DNA of 64,000 nt from Pontibacter oryzae (GCF_003576375.1 NZ_QWGE01000001.1:868001-932000), one strand, 5' to 3'; positions 1 to 8,338 are shown, numbered from the stretch's first letter. The notes: generated from the sequence alone by a model not told the origin. Made by a program: numbers and translations.

Positions 1-100
1 TTATTATATAGTTCAAATAAAAAGCCCACATTTCAGATGAGCTATACATTTAATAACGCGATTGGCAAGCTATAGGTTAAGGCAAGGCGCACTAAAACAC

Positions 101-133
101 AAAAGCGCCTGCCCCTTTTCAAGGGCAGGCGCA
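101..133 (-). terminator. Rho-independent terminator of the first YtxH gene
   Basis: A perfect 10-bp stem pairs GCGCCTGCCC (105-114) with its complement (123-132). On the minus strand it is followed by TTTT and a T-rich stretch. It lies about 90 nt downstream of the stop codon of the minus-strand gene ending at 225, so it fits as that gene's terminator. Confidence 0.75.
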
Positions 134-224
134 TCCGTTGGCAGCACATAAGCCTCCTCAGCAAGACGTCGCTTTATGCTACATCTTAGTTTAAGTGCTT
201 CCTTATACTATATTTTGTATGGCA

Positions 225-500
225 TTAAGCTTTATTAGAGCTATCAGTGTTTGTGCCTCTAGCTGCGGCAGCATCACCTTCTTGTTCTGACTTTCCAAAC
301 TTATCGCCGCTCATCTTTTTAATTTCTTCTAAGCCATCCTGAAGGTTTTTTTCCAGGTCTTTGCTCATTTTGCCAGCCCACTTTTTAATGCTGCCTCTTG
401 TAGCTTCCCCAGTTTCAGGAGCCATTAATAAGCCGGCAATCACACCAGCGCTTGCACCGGCAAGCATTGCCAGCAGTACCTTTCCGCTATTATCTTTCAT
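225..500 (-). CDS. YtxH domain-containing protein
   Basis: This 91-residue protein starts with a short basic N-terminus, then one glycine/alanine-rich membrane segment (about residues 8-27) ending in APETG, and then a charged, lysine-rich helical tail. That is the usual layout of YtxH (general-stress, membrane-anchored) proteins; the APxxG turn after the hydrophobic helix is the family hallmark. The biochemical role is not known. A second YtxH gene lies just upstream on the same strand, about 140 nt away, and a strong terminator follows this one. The two probably arose by duplication. Confidence in the family is high; nothing in the sequence points to a specific partner. Confidence 0.85.
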   Translation of the reverse strand: MKDNSGKVLLAMLAGASAGVIAGLLMAPETGEATRGSIKKWAGKMSKDLEKNLQDGLEEIKKMSGDKFGKSEQEGDAAAARGTNTDSSNKA

Positions 501-638
501 AGTTTTATTTTATAATTCTGTTCAATAATCTGTACGTACTTTTACTAACGGCTAACAAGAGCATTAAGTTATATCTATACTACAGAATTCTATTATATCT
601 TTTGGTAAGCTATGGTTTACGTTGGGATTTGTTAGTTG

Positions 639-1055
639 CTACTTACTGATATTAAATTCAGAAATCATGCGTACCACCTCGTCTTTAGTTTTGCCAAGCT
701 TTGTCTGAAGGCGCTCGAACAGTTCGCTTTCTTTGCCCTGCTTATAGCTCAGGTCTTCCTCGGTCAGGTCGGCATAGTTTTTTCGTAACTGTCTTTTCAC
801 ATCGTCCCAGGAGCCATGCATTACGAGTTGCTCTTCTTCAGGGCTGCCTTTGCCTGTGCGTGCTTTCAGGCTGGCAGTCCACTTTTTCACGTTGCTGTTA
901 ACCTCATCGCTGGCTTTATTCAGATGGCGCATTACCTCTTCACGAGCGTCGCGGCCATTCTTGGGAGCTAACAGCAAGCCTGCCACTACACCTGCGCCGA
1001 TTCCGCCTAAGGTAGCTAATAAAATTTTGCTGCTGTTTTTATCCATCTCATTCAT
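639..1055 (-). CDS. YtxH protein with CsbD-like C-terminal domain
   Basis: This 138-residue protein begins with a YtxH segment: a membrane helix at about residues 10-30 followed by APKNG. After a polar linker it carries a second module (about residues 81-135) that reads like a CsbD-type stress domain: GSWDDVKRQLRKNYADLTEE, then a Gly-Lys-rich turn and the helix LFERLQTKLGKTKDEV. CsbD proteins are small general-stress proteins of unknown mechanism, normally free-standing. Joining the two would tether the CsbD helices to the inner membrane. The ATG at 1055 has a second in-frame ATG three codons later. The YtxH call is firm; the CsbD assignment rests on pattern resemblance. Confidence 0.8.
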   Translation of the reverse strand: MNEMDKNSSKILLATLGGIGAGVVAGLLLAPKNGRDAREEVMRHLNKASDEVNSNVKKWTASLKARTGKGSPEEEQLVMHGSWDDVKRQLRKNYADLTEEDLSYKQGKESELFERLQTKLGKTKDEVVRMISEFNISK

Positions 1056-1236
1056 AATTGTTAGGGTTTATCTGGTTTTAGGTTGTATAAGGTTAAAACA
1101 GATCTTGAAAGGAAGGCACTAACTCTGTTTTAATTCTTTATTTTTGTGCTTCAAGATACATACGGCTTTTGCTCTTCCGGGTTAGCACCTCCTTTACCTT
1201 GAGCCGTATACTAGCATGTTTACTATATGTATAATC

Positions 1237-1473
1237 ATGAAAAGATACATTTTGGTTTCGTTACTGCTTGCCATGGCAGGTATTTCTTCCTGCAGAAACA
1301 CCCCTGCACAAAGCACCTGCATTGATCCCGCCAAAATTAACACTGATGGCATATGCACCATGCAATACGAGCCCGTATGTGGCTGCGATGGAAAGACCTA
1401 TAGCAACCCATGCATGGCTGAAAACGCAGGCCTCACTTCATACACTGTAGGGCCATGCGCTGACACACTATAG
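1237..1473 (+). CDS. Kazal-type protease inhibitor-like lipoprotein
   Basis: This is a 78-residue secreted lipoprotein. It opens with a signal sequence ending in a lipobox (AGISSC), so the mature protein should be anchored by the lipidated cysteine. The mature part has six further cysteines in a Kazal arrangement: C-x7-C-G-C, then DGKTYSNPC, and a final GPC. Kazal domains block serine proteases by presenting a loop to the active site; here that would act at the cell envelope. I chose the ATG at 1237 because it starts the signal peptide directly; an in-frame ATG at 1216 would add seven unneeded residues. The cupin gene follows 21 nt downstream. Confidence 0.85.
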   Translation: MKRYILVSLLLAMAGISSCRNTPAQSTCIDPAKINTDGICTMQYEPVCGCDGKTYSNPCMAENAGLTSYTVGPCADTL

Positions 1474-1494
1474 ACAAAAAAAACACGCAACTAT

Positions 1495-1866
1495 ATGAGC
1501 GAGAAGAAATTTTTTAAGCAAACGAAACCGTTCCGGGTACCCACCCACGACGGCAAACTGATCGAAGAGCACTTTGGCCACGCATCTACCCGAACCAGCC
1601 AGTTTAGTGTAGCCCACATGGTTGCGCCACCGCATTGGAGCGAGCCACACCAGACCCCACAGTTTGATGAAATCACGATCGTGACAAGAGGCAAAAAAAT
1701 GATTGAGATTGACGGGGAGGAAGTGGAGGTAAACGCCGGCGAATCCATACTTATAAAAGCTGGGGCCCGCATTCGTTACGCTAACCCTTACGATCATGAG
1801 ACTGAGTACTGGTCGGTCTGCATTCCGGCCTTTGATATTAGCACTGTAAACCGGGAAGAGGAGTAA
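1495..1866 (+). CDS. Cupin domain-containing protein
   Basis: This 123-residue protein is a single cupin barrel. The histidine-bearing first motif lies around residues 46-60 (PPHWSEPHQTPQFDE) and the second conserved strand pair, ending in AGESILIKAG, follows at about residues 80-91. The two histidines and a glutamate are the usual metal ligands of small cupins, but the substrate cannot be read from the sequence. There is no signal peptide, so it should be cytoplasmic. It follows the Kazal gene closely and ends before a strong bidirectional terminator shared with fabI on the other strand. Confidence 0.8.
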   Translation: MSEKKFFKQTKPFRVPTHDGKLIEEHFGHASTRTSQFSVAHMVAPPHWSEPHQTPQFDEITIVTRGKKMIEIDGEEVEVNAGESILIKAGARIRYANPYDHETEYWSVCIPAFDISTVNREEE

Positions 1867-1940
1867 TAAGTATACCGTGGCCGCTAACTGTATGCAAATC
1901 TGTTCCTAGTGACAGCCCAGCGCGGCAGGGTCTAGCTTTA

Positions 1941-1986
1941 AAAAACAGAAGGGCTCCTGCTAATTAGCAGGAGCCCTTCTGTTTTT
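1941..1986. terminator. Bidirectional terminator between cupin gene and fabI
   Basis: The 46-nt stretch is a perfect palindrome: a stem containing AGAAGGGCTCCTGC and its complement, flanked by an A-run on the left and a T-run on the right. It therefore terminates transcription in both directions and sits between two convergent genes. Confidence 0.9.
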
Positions 1987-2035
1987 GTTCTATACATTGC
2001 TAGGCGAAGCTTGGAGCTGCTGGCAAGTATGTGTT

Positions 2036-2848
2036 CTACTTTTGTATCATGTTGATGATATCCTCAGAGATACCCATGTTACTGAAACCACCATCGTGCA
2101 TCAGGTTCTGCATAGTTACCATTTTGGTAAGGTCTGAGAACAAGGTGATGCAGTAGTTTGCGCAGTCTTCGGCAGAAGCGTTGCCAAGCGGCGACATCTT
2201 ATCAGCGTAATCGTAGAATACATCGAACCCGCCAACCCCTGTACCGGCTGTGGTTTTAGTAGGCGACTGAGAGATCGTGTTTACGCGCACGTTCTTGGCC
2301 TTACCATAGCGGTAGCCATAGTTGCGGGCAATAGACTCCAGTACAGCCTTAGCCTGAGACATATCGGTATAATCAGGGAATACGCGCTGCGCCGCGATGT
2401 AAGAAAGCGCAACCACAGAACCCCACTCGTTCAGGGCATCTAGCTTTTCAGCTACCTGCATTACTTTATGGAAAGAAAGGGCAGAAATATCAAGCGTTTT
2501 CAGGAACCAATCGTAGTTTAGGTCGCCGTAAGACTTGCCTTTGCGGATGTTCGGGCTCATGCCGATAGAGTGCAGCACGAAGTCGATCTTGCCACCCAGG
2601 ATCTCCTGTGCCTGCGTAAACAGGTTTTCTAGGTCCTCTAGTGATGTTGCATCGGCAGGAATGATCTCAGCGTTGCACTCTTCAGCAAGCTTCTTGATCT
2701 CGCCCATACGCATTGCCAGTGGCGCGTTGGTCAATACAAACTCGGCACCTTCTTCTTTTGCAATTTTGGCAACTTTCCAGGCAATCGACTTCTCGTCCAG
2801 CGCCCCGAAAATGATTCCTTTTTTCCCTTTAAGCAGATTATAAGCCAT
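2036..2848 (-). CDS. fabI: Enoyl-[acyl-carrier-protein] reductase (NADH), FabI
   Basis: FabI reduces the trans-2 double bond of enoyl-ACP in the last step of each fatty-acid elongation cycle in the cytoplasm. The 270-residue length is normal for the family. The N-terminus has the short-chain dehydrogenase fold typical of FabI (GIIFGALDEKSIAWKVAK, binding NADH), and the catalytic Tyr-x6-Lys pair is present in YTDMSQAK, after SYIAAQRVFPD. The C-terminal MHDGGFSNMG completes the substrate-binding end. The gene lies downstream of recN with an 82-nt gap and ends at a strong terminator, so it may be read from its own promoter or as the end of the upstream row. FabI is the classical target of triclosan-type inhibitors. 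Confidence 0.97.
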   Translation of the reverse strand: MAYNLLKGKKGIIFGALDEKSIAWKVAKIAKEEGAEFVLTNAPLAMRMGEIKKLAEECNAEIIPADATSLEDLENLFTQAQEILGGKIDFVLHSIGMSPNIRKGKSYGDLNYDWFLKTLDISALSFHKVMQVAEKLDALNEWGSVVALSYIAAQRVFPDYTDMSQAKAVLESIARNYGYRYGKAKNVRVNTISQSPTKTTAGTGVGGFDVFYDYADKMSPLGNASAEDCANYCITLFSDLTKMVTMQNLMHDGGFSNMGISEDIINMIQK

Positions 2849-2930
2849 GTCTTTATTGTTGTTTGTTCGTTACTATACTTTTACCATCCCGGCACACCCG
2901 GAATTGAAGCAGCAATATAGCAATATCTGA

Positions 2931-4628
2931 TTACAAGGAAAGCAACTCTTTTGCACTTTGATAGGCGTTGGCGCTTGGATTTGCCCCGGCTATCATGTGC
3001 GCTATCTCGTTCACGCGCTCCTCATCGTTCAGCTTCTTCACACGGCTGATGGTGCGGTCCTCGGTGTCGTGTTTGTATACGAAGTAATGCGCATTGCCCT
3101 GTGCCGCAATCTGCGGCAAGTGCGAGATAGCGATAATCTGGTGTTTTTGGGCCATTTGCTGCATCATTTTGCCCACTTTTACAGCCACCTCACCCGATAT
3201 ACCAGTATCGATCTCATCGAAAACGATGGTTGGCAGAGCCGTTTTATCGGCAAGCATGTACTTTATACTTAGCATAAGGCGCGAGAACTCACCACCTGAC
3301 GCTGCTTTAATGAGTGTTTGCGGCTGCGCCCCTTTGTTGGCGCTAAAAAGTATGCTGATGTCGTCGGTACCCGTTGCTGAAGGCGCCACCTCGTTATGCT
3401 GGATAACAATGCGTGCATTTGGCATACCCAGTTCTGCCAGCAATTTGTATAGCTCTTCCTCGAACGTGCCGAATGAGGCTCTTCGCCGCTCCGAAAGTAT
3501 GGCTGCTTTCTCCAGCACGTCCTGCTCTGCCTTTTTCATGGCCTTCTCGGTATTGGCAATGGCGGTGTCCAGGTTTAGCACGCTGCCCACCTTACTTTCC
3601 AGTTCCCGCTGAATTTCCAGCAGTTCCGCAATGGTTTGCACCTGGTGCTTGCGCTGCAACGTATAGATCACGTTCAGGCGCTCCTGCACCTCCAGGGTTC
3701 GCTCCGGGTTAGCTTCTGTGTTTCGTTCCGCATCTTCCAGTTCGGCAGCAATATCGTTCAATTCGATCATGCAGCTTTCGGTGCGGTTGCGCAGCTCCTC
3801 ATACTTTGCCGAAAATTGCGCCAGTTGGCTAATGGTATAGGCCGTATCTTTCAGGGCTGAAGTAATGTTAAACTCCGACTCTGTTAGGCTTTGCACTGCA
3901 TTGGTTAGCTTCAGTTTTATGTCTTCGGCATTTTCCAGTTGCTTCAGCTCGTTTTCAAGCTCTTCCTGCTCAGCCTCCTGAAGCCCTACCTCCTCCAGCT
4001 CGCTCAATAAGAAAGCATGGTAATCGTGCTCTTTCTGTGCCTGTGCCAGCTGGTCGGTCAGTTTTTTGTAATCGCTTTCCAGCTTTTTGTACTGCCGGTA
4101 GCTCTCGTTATAGTTGCGCAGGTAAGACAGGTTTCCAGCATAGATATCGAAGGTAGTGTTGCCCATGGCTGCCGTGTTGCCGGCATAGATATCCAGTATA
4201 TTCAGCTGGTAGCTTGTGTCGCCAAGCTGTAGCGTATCGTGCTGCGAATGGATGTCCATCAGATTCTCGCCGATCTTCCGGATTACGTCCAGCGTAACGG
4301 GCGTGTCGTTCACAAAGGCACGGCTCTTTCCGCTTGGGCTGATCTCGCGGCGCAGAATGCACTGGTTATCGAAGTCGAGGTCTTCTTTGGAGAAAAGCTC
4401 CTGCAGGTTGTAGCTCGAAATATCGAACACGCCTTCTATCACGCATTTCTCATCCTGCTTAAACAGCAGCTTGGTATCGGCACGGTTGCCCAGCAGCAAG
4501 CCAATGGCCCCCAGCATAATGGATTTACCGGCACCTGTTTCGCCTGTAATAATGTTGAGCACCGGCGATGGGTTCATCTCCAGCTTCTCAATAAGGGCGT
4601 AATTCTTTATTTTGAGATCTATCAGCAT
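2931..4628 (-). CDS. recN: DNA repair protein RecN
   Basis: RecN is an SMC-like ATPase that acts in the cytoplasm during recombinational repair of double-strand breaks. The 565-residue product has the Walker A motif GETGAGKS near residues 29-36, a long central coiled coil (about residues 160-370, rich in E, K, Q and L) and a C-terminal ABC head with the signature SGGEFSRLMLSIK, Walker B (PTIVFDEIDTGISG) and the switch region AISHLPQIAA. These are all the elements expected of a complete RecN. It is the penultimate gene of the minus-strand cluster that begins with the OstA-like gene. A run of degenerate AAGACA repeats lies just upstream of its start. Confidence 0.96.
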   Translation of the reverse strand: MLIDLKIKNYALIEKLEMNPSPVLNIITGETGAGKSIMLGAIGLLLGNRADTKLLFKQDEKCVIEGVFDISSYNLQELFSKEDLDFDNQCILRREISPSGKSRAFVNDTPVTLDVIRKIGENLMDIHSQHDTLQLGDTSYQLNILDIYAGNTAAMGNTTFDIYAGNLSYLRNYNESYRQYKKLESDYKKLTDQLAQAQKEHDYHAFLLSELEEVGLQEAEQEELENELKQLENAEDIKLKLTNAVQSLTESEFNITSALKDTAYTISQLAQFSAKYEELRNRTESCMIELNDIAAELEDAERNTEANPERTLEVQERLNVIYTLQRKHQVQTIAELLEIQRELESKVGSVLNLDTAIANTEKAMKKAEQDVLEKAAILSERRRASFGTFEEELYKLLAELGMPNARIVIQHNEVAPSATGTDDISILFSANKGAQPQTLIKAASGGEFSRLMLSIKYMLADKTALPTIVFDEIDTGISGEVAVKVGKMMQQMAQKHQIIAISHLPQIAAQGNAHYFVYKHDTEDRTISRVKKLNDEERVNEIAHMIAGANPSANAYQSAKELLSL

Positions 4629-4633
4629 ATACT

Positions 4634-4666
4634 AAGACACAAGACTATAGACATAAGATACAAGAC
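4634..4666. repeat. Degenerate AAGACA short-repeat tract
   Basis: The spacer just upstream of recN contains four imperfect copies of an AAGACAC/AAGACTA/AGACATA/AAGATAC unit. A similar tract in the opposite orientation occurs at 37768-37793. No gene or clear hairpin accounts for it. Confidence 0.5.
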
Positions 4667-4753
4667 TTTTGGCCTATGCTAAAGTTCGGTAATTCTATTC
4701 TTTTTTTGAAGTATGGATTTACTGCTAAAATTTAGATTGGGTTTGCAAGCGCG

Positions 4754-4984
4754 CTACCAGGCCGCTTCCACGTCATAGATTATCTCCTCTACCTCGCCTA
4801 CCGCGAAAGTATGGATGTGCGCGCGCATGTCCTGCAGCTGCATACTTTCCGAGTCAAGCGCTTTTAGCTTGCCCGTAAGCACTGTCTTAGCGCGCGTGAC
4901 AAGCTGCACGGCTGGCTGCTGCAGCAGTTCCAAAGTATGGTTTGGCAAGTCGTTTCGGAAGATGCGGATTTGGCGTTTGCCCAT
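4754..4984 (-). CDS. Small conserved-looking protein of unknown function
   Basis: I do not recognise this 76-residue protein. It starts MGKRQIRIFRNDLP and is mostly polar and helical, with no signal peptide, membrane segment or cysteine motif. A hydrophobic, beta-rich middle (about residues 20-50) might form a small barrel or Sm-like fold, but this is guesswork. I chose the ATG at 4984; an in-frame GTG at 5002 would add six residues. It lies between the DUF4835 gene and recN on the same strand, in an otherwise well-conserved gene row, which is the main reason to believe it is real. Confidence 0.6.
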   Translation of the reverse strand: MGKRQIRIFRNDLPNHTLELLQQPAVQLVTRAKTVLTGKLKALDSESMQLQDMRAHIHTFAVGEVEEIIYDVEAAW

Positions 4985-5056
4985 AGGTGTAAGTATAAAC
5001 ACAGCAGTACTTTCTGCCCCGTGAAGTTACACCCTTTTCGTGAAATTCTAAAAATT

Positions 5057-5962
5057 TTAGCGTTTTAGCAAAATCTCGTATTTGCTATTGTTGGTGGGGT
5101 CGGTCTGCGATAAGATGGTGTAAGCCTGCTGCTTCTGGGCCGGGGTGGCTGTTTTGAACATGTTTGCCAACTCATCAGCCTTGGCATCGAAGAACGCGCG
5201 AAGTATGGCTGCATTGGGTTTCTGCTGCTGCAGGCGCTGGATGCCCGTTAGCATGCCAAGCACGTTTTGCCGGGCCTCCTCAGGCTTCTCGGCCATTTGG
5301 TCCAGCCCCTGGCGGTGCATGGTGTAAATCCCTTCCCGGAACGGCAAAAACTGCGGATCCTGCACGTTATCGATCAGCCAATAGCGGTTACGGTTACTGT
5401 CGAATGCTTTCCAACCGGCGTAGCCCGCCCCTTGTGAGGAGGCCACGTTAAGTATGGAACGAGCCTGGTCGAAAGCGGCGGCGCCACCTAAACGGCCAAA
5501 GCTATCGTTATCCATCCCGATGATCATGTAGGCGTAAAAAGCCAGCATCGATGACAGGTTGGAAGTATAATTGTTCTCTGCGTAATCCAGCGGCTCGGCA
5601 TTGCTGAAACGAAAGGTCCAGTCTTTATCGATAAAGGAGAAAAGTGTGGATTCGTAGCCTGTGCCATAGGCCGGCCTAACAGAAAGCACCTGCACGTTGG
5701 CTTTAAACACGCCGATTTCAGGCATCTCCGTCAGGTTGATAAGCAGGCGGCACTTTATGCGCTCATCGGCGCGGTATTGTTGGCTGGTCCAGCGGCGATT
5801 GTTCATAAACTCGAAAACGCGCGTCTGCATATCCGTGAACAGTTGCCGGTCTGTATACTGTACTTGCTCGCTGTTTACCACTACATCGCACTGCAACTCC
5901 TGCGCGCTGGCAGGCCAGGCAGCTATGAGCAGTATAAGCAAAACAAGTAATTTCCTAGCCAT
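5057..5962 (-). CDS. DUF4835 family exported protein (PorD-like)
   Basis: This 301-residue protein has a cleavable signal peptide (about residues 1-20, ending ASA-QE) and no other membrane segment, so it should be periplasmic or outer-membrane associated. The sequence pattern (LQCDVVVNSEQVQ near the mature N-terminus, then NNRRWTSQQYRADERIKC) matches the DUF4835 family, which some annotation schemes name PorD and tie to the type IX secretion system; I recall that link rather than prove it. Its start overlaps the end of the coaB reading frame by 8 nt, a sign of translational coupling. The order coaBC, DUF4835, recN is widespread in Bacteroidota. No other type IX secretion gene lies in this window. 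Confidence 0.85.
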   Translation of the reverse strand: MARKLLVLLILLIAAWPASAQELQCDVVVNSEQVQYTDRQLFTDMQTRVFEFMNNRRWTSQQYRADERIKCRLLINLTEMPEIGVFKANVQVLSVRPAYGTGYESTLFSFIDKDWTFRFSNAEPLDYAENNYTSNLSSMLAFYAYMIIGMDNDSFGRLGGAAAFDQARSILNVASSQGAGYAGWKAFDSNRNRYWLIDNVQDPQFLPFREGIYTMHRQGLDQMAEKPEEARQNVLGMLTGIQRLQQQKPNAAILRAFFDAKADELANMFKTATPAQKQQAYTILSQTDPTNNSKYEILLKR

Positions 5963-6647
5963 GTAGTCGTTTCCAGATTAAGTCTACAATATCCTGTGCC
6001 ACTTCACTTTTAGGTTTTAGCTCAAAAGTATGCGTGGCCTCTTCCTCAATAATGGTGATCTTGTTCGTATCGTGTGCAAACCCAGCCCCAGGATCATTCA
6101 GCGAGTTAAGCACGATCATATCAAGGTTCTTTTTATGCAGCTTTTGGCGGGCGTTGGCACTTTCGTTATCGGTTTCGAGGGCAAAGCCTACCGAGAACTG
6201 CCATTCCTTTTTCTGCTTGCCGAGTGCTGCCGCGATATCAACGTTCTTAACCAACGTTATCGTCAGTTCGTCGCCTGCTTTTTTTATCTTTTTATCCGCA
6301 ACGGTCTTCGGTCGGTAATCGGCAACGGCGGCGGCAAAAACCCAGACATCGGCGGCCTCGGCGCGCTTCTGCATGGCTTTATACATTTCGTTGGCAGTGG
6401 TTACCTGAATAACGTCGATGTTGGCGTGATGCGTGCGCTGGTTGGTTGGCCCGGAGACAAGTTGCACCATGGCCCCCTGCTGCGCAAAGCACTCTGCTAA
6501 TGCGTAACCCATTTTGCCCGTCGAGTGGTTCCCGATAAAGCGCACCGGGTCTATCGGCTCGTGCGTTGGCCCTGCCGTTAGCAGCACCGTTTTGCCTTTA
6601 AACGATTTTTCCGTCACCTGAAAAAAATTTCTGAAGCACTTGTACAA
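5955..6647 (-). CDS. coaBC: CoaB half of frameshifted coaBC (phosphopantothenate-cysteine ligase)
   Basis: CoaB joins cysteine to 4'-phosphopantothenate using CTP, the second step from pantothenate to coenzyme A. The readable domain begins around KSFKGKTVLLTAGPTHEPID and continues through FIGNHSTGKMGYALAE and KIKKAGDELTITLVKNVDI, all conserved in CoaB. It is in a different frame from the CoaC half. The first residues of this frame (about nine codons from 6647) are simply the out-of-frame reading of the CoaC end, and the only possible upstream start is TTG. Removing one T from the seven-T run of the coding strand (6621-6627) would fuse both halves into the normal bifunctional protein of about 400 residues. 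See the CoaC half and the finding on this site. Confidence 0.85.
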   Translation of the reverse strand: MYKCFRNFFQVTEKSFKGKTVLLTAGPTHEPIDPVRFIGNHSTGKMGYALAECFAQQGAMVQLVSGPTNQRTHHANIDVIQVTTANEMYKAMQKRAEAADVWVFAAAVADYRPKTVADKKIKKAGDELTITLVKNVDIAAALGKQKKEWQFSVGFALETDNESANARQKLHKKNLDMIVLNSLNDPGAGFAHDTNKITIIEEEATHTFELKPKSEVAQDIVDLIWKRLHG

Positions 6648-7158
6648 TTTCCTCCGGCTCGGCCATGCGCCCCTGCCCTACCAAGCCGCTTGCCAGCTCG
6701 CCATGGCCAGCCTCAATCACCCAGTTGCCATAGCCTTGCAGTTTCCGGAAGTTGTTCTGCACCGCAGGGTGCTGGTACATATCCAAATCCATGGCCGGGG
6801 CCACAAAAACCGGGCAGCGCGCCGACAGGTAAGTGGCGCTAAGCAAGTTATCGCAGAAGCCGTTAGCCATTTTGGCCACCGTGTTGGCGCTTGCCGGAGC
6901 TACCACCATGGCATCGGCCCAAAGGCCCAGGTCCACGTGGTTGTTCCACACGCCGCTCTCGTCTCTCACAAACTGGCTAAGCGCCGGCCTTTTAGACAGC
7001 GTGGCGAGTGTAAGAGGGGTTATAAACTCAGAGGCAGAAGCAGTCATGATGACCTGAACTTCTGCCTCTGCCTTTACGAGTAGCCGGACAAGCAGCGCAG
7101 CTTTATAGGCTGCTATGCTTCCGCATACTCCCAATATGATCCGTTTACCTTTCAGCAT
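6598..7158 (-). CDS. coaBC: CoaC half of frameshifted coaBC (phosphopantothenoylcysteine decarboxylase)
   Basis: CoaC is an FMN enzyme that decarboxylates phosphopantothenoylcysteine to phosphopantetheine for coenzyme A synthesis. This frame gives 186 residues with the flavoprotein start RIILGVCGSIAAYKA, the conserved histidine in NNHVDLGLWAD, the FMN/substrate segment ASANTVAKMANGFCDNLLS, and the variant APAMDLDMYQHP. The flap motif reads HGELASGLVGQGRMAEP, with Ser where proteobacterial enzymes have Cys. The frame stops at 6598 shortly after the last CoaC residues, because the downstream CoaB domain has slipped to another frame. The gene follows rpoZ with a 13-nt gap on the same strand. Confidence 0.87.
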   Translation of the reverse strand: MLKGKRIILGVCGSIAAYKAALLVRLLVKAEAEVQVIMTASASEFITPLTLATLSKRPALSQFVRDESGVWNNHVDLGLWADAMVVAPASANTVAKMANGFCDNLLSATYLSARCPVFVAPAMDLDMYQHPAVQNNFRKLQGYGNWVIEAGHGELASGLVGQGRMAEPEEIVQVLQKFFSGDGKIV

Positions 7159-7171
7159 TCGCCTGAAGGTG

Positions 7172-7501
7172 TTACAGGTTGATCTCCTCCTCTGTTTCTT
7201 CGTCTGGCTTTCTTACGTACACCTTCTTCTCCAGGAACTCTTCAATAGCGAGGTTGGTTGGCTTAGGCAGGCGCTCGTAATACTTAGAGATCTCGATTTG
7301 CTCACGGTTCTCGAAAACCTCCTCCAGATTGTCTACAGTAGTAGCAAACTCAGCCAGCTTAGAGTTTAATTCCTCTTTCAGCTTAACGGCTACCTGGTTA
7401 GCTCTTTTAGAAATTACTGCCACAGACATGTATACGTTGCCGGTTTGCTCTGCAAAATCGGCCATGTTGCGGGTAACGATTGATGATGGAACTGATGCCA
7501 T
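7172..7501 (-). CDS. rpoZ: RNA polymerase omega subunit (Rpb6 family)
   Basis: This 109-residue protein is the small omega subunit, which helps assemble and stabilise RNA polymerase. The N-terminal segment SSIVTRNMADFAEQTGNVYM and the following SVAVISKRANQVA match the omega/Rpb6 helix that holds the beta-prime C-terminus. The acidic C-terminal tail (DEETEEEINL) is typical of Bacteroidota forms, which are longer than the E. coli protein. It lies between bamD (12-nt gap) and coaBC (13-nt gap), consistent with one transcript for the cluster. Confidence 0.92.
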   Translation of the reverse strand: MASVPSSIVTRNMADFAEQTGNVYMSVAVISKRANQVAVKLKEELNSKLAEFATTVDNLEEVFENREQIEISKYYERLPKPTNLAIEEFLEKKVYVRKPDEETEEEINL

Positions 7502-7513
7502 ATATAGTATACT

Positions 7514-8338
7514 TTATGAATTCTGTTTATTTGATTCTCTAATGGTAGCCAAGGCAGCCTGCACGGCATCGTAAGCGCGCTCAGCCTCGCGGCGATACTT
7601 GCTTTCCGGGTACATATCTACAAACGACTGGAAATAGTCTACTGCTTGGTCGTAACGCTCTTCCTGCTTGTCCGGCACGCTTTCTTGTGCGAAACGGTAC
7701 TGCGCATCAAGTCTTAAGTAAGCGGCCTCCTCGGCGTACGGCGACGAGGCGTGCTCTTGCAGAAAGTTATTCAGAGCCACGGCGGCTGATCTCCAGTAAC
7801 GCAATTGGTAGTATAAACGCGCCTGGTTAAAGTCTTTCTTATCGAGTTTCAGGTAGAGTTCTTCGATGATTCTATTGGCCTCGGGCACCAGCTCACTTTG
7901 CGGGTAGCGCACCAGAAACTCCTCATACGCCTCTATGGCCGTAACGGTTGGCGTCTGGTCTTCCTCGTAGCTCGGCGACTGCTCATACAACGACTGTGCC
8001 TGCATAAACATGGCCTCCTCGGCTAACGGGCTACGCGGGTACGTTGTAAAGAAGTTGCGGAAATAGGCATCGCTCAGGATGTAATTGCCCTGCATGTAGT
8101 GCGCCTTTGCGCGGTAGAACTGCGCTTTTTCTGCCTCTTCGGTACCGGCCAGCAGGTCGGTTACCTGGTCTAGTAGCTGAGAAGAGCGGTAATATTCCTC
8201 TTGCTCATAATACTCCAGCGCAGCCTGGTACTTCTTGCTTACATCTGTGCTTTTCAGCAACTTTTGGAAGTTACTGCAGCCAGTAGCGAGTAGCAACAGG
8301 CAAAAAAGTGCGATACTATGGAAAAAGCCTCTATTCAT
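7514..8338 (-). CDS. bamD: Outer membrane assembly lipoprotein BamD
   Basis: BamD is an essential lipoprotein of the BAM complex that inserts beta-barrel proteins into the outer membrane. The 274-residue precursor has a signal peptide with lipobox LLATGC (Cys21) and then a chain of tetratricopeptide-like helices (KKYQAALEYYEQEEYYRSSQ, YFRNFFTTYPRSPLAEEAMF, AYEEFLVRYPQSELV), the normal five-TPR build. The two adjacent genes also serve the envelope or transcription: the OstA-like gene lies 77 nt upstream and rpoZ 12 nt downstream. The length and repeats are typical of Bacteroidota BamD. Confidence 0.94.
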   Translation of the reverse strand: MNRGFFHSIALFCLLLLATGCSNFQKLLKSTDVSKKYQAALEYYEQEEYYRSSQLLDQVTDLLAGTEEAEKAQFYRAKAHYMQGNYILSDAYFRNFFTTYPRSPLAEEAMFMQAQSLYEQSPSYEEDQTPTVTAIEAYEEFLVRYPQSELVPEANRIIEELYLKLDKKDFNQARLYYQLRYWRSAAVALNNFLQEHASSPYAEEAAYLRLDAQYRFAQESVPDKQEERYDQAVDYFQSFVDMYPESKYRREAERAYDAVQAALATIRESNKQNS

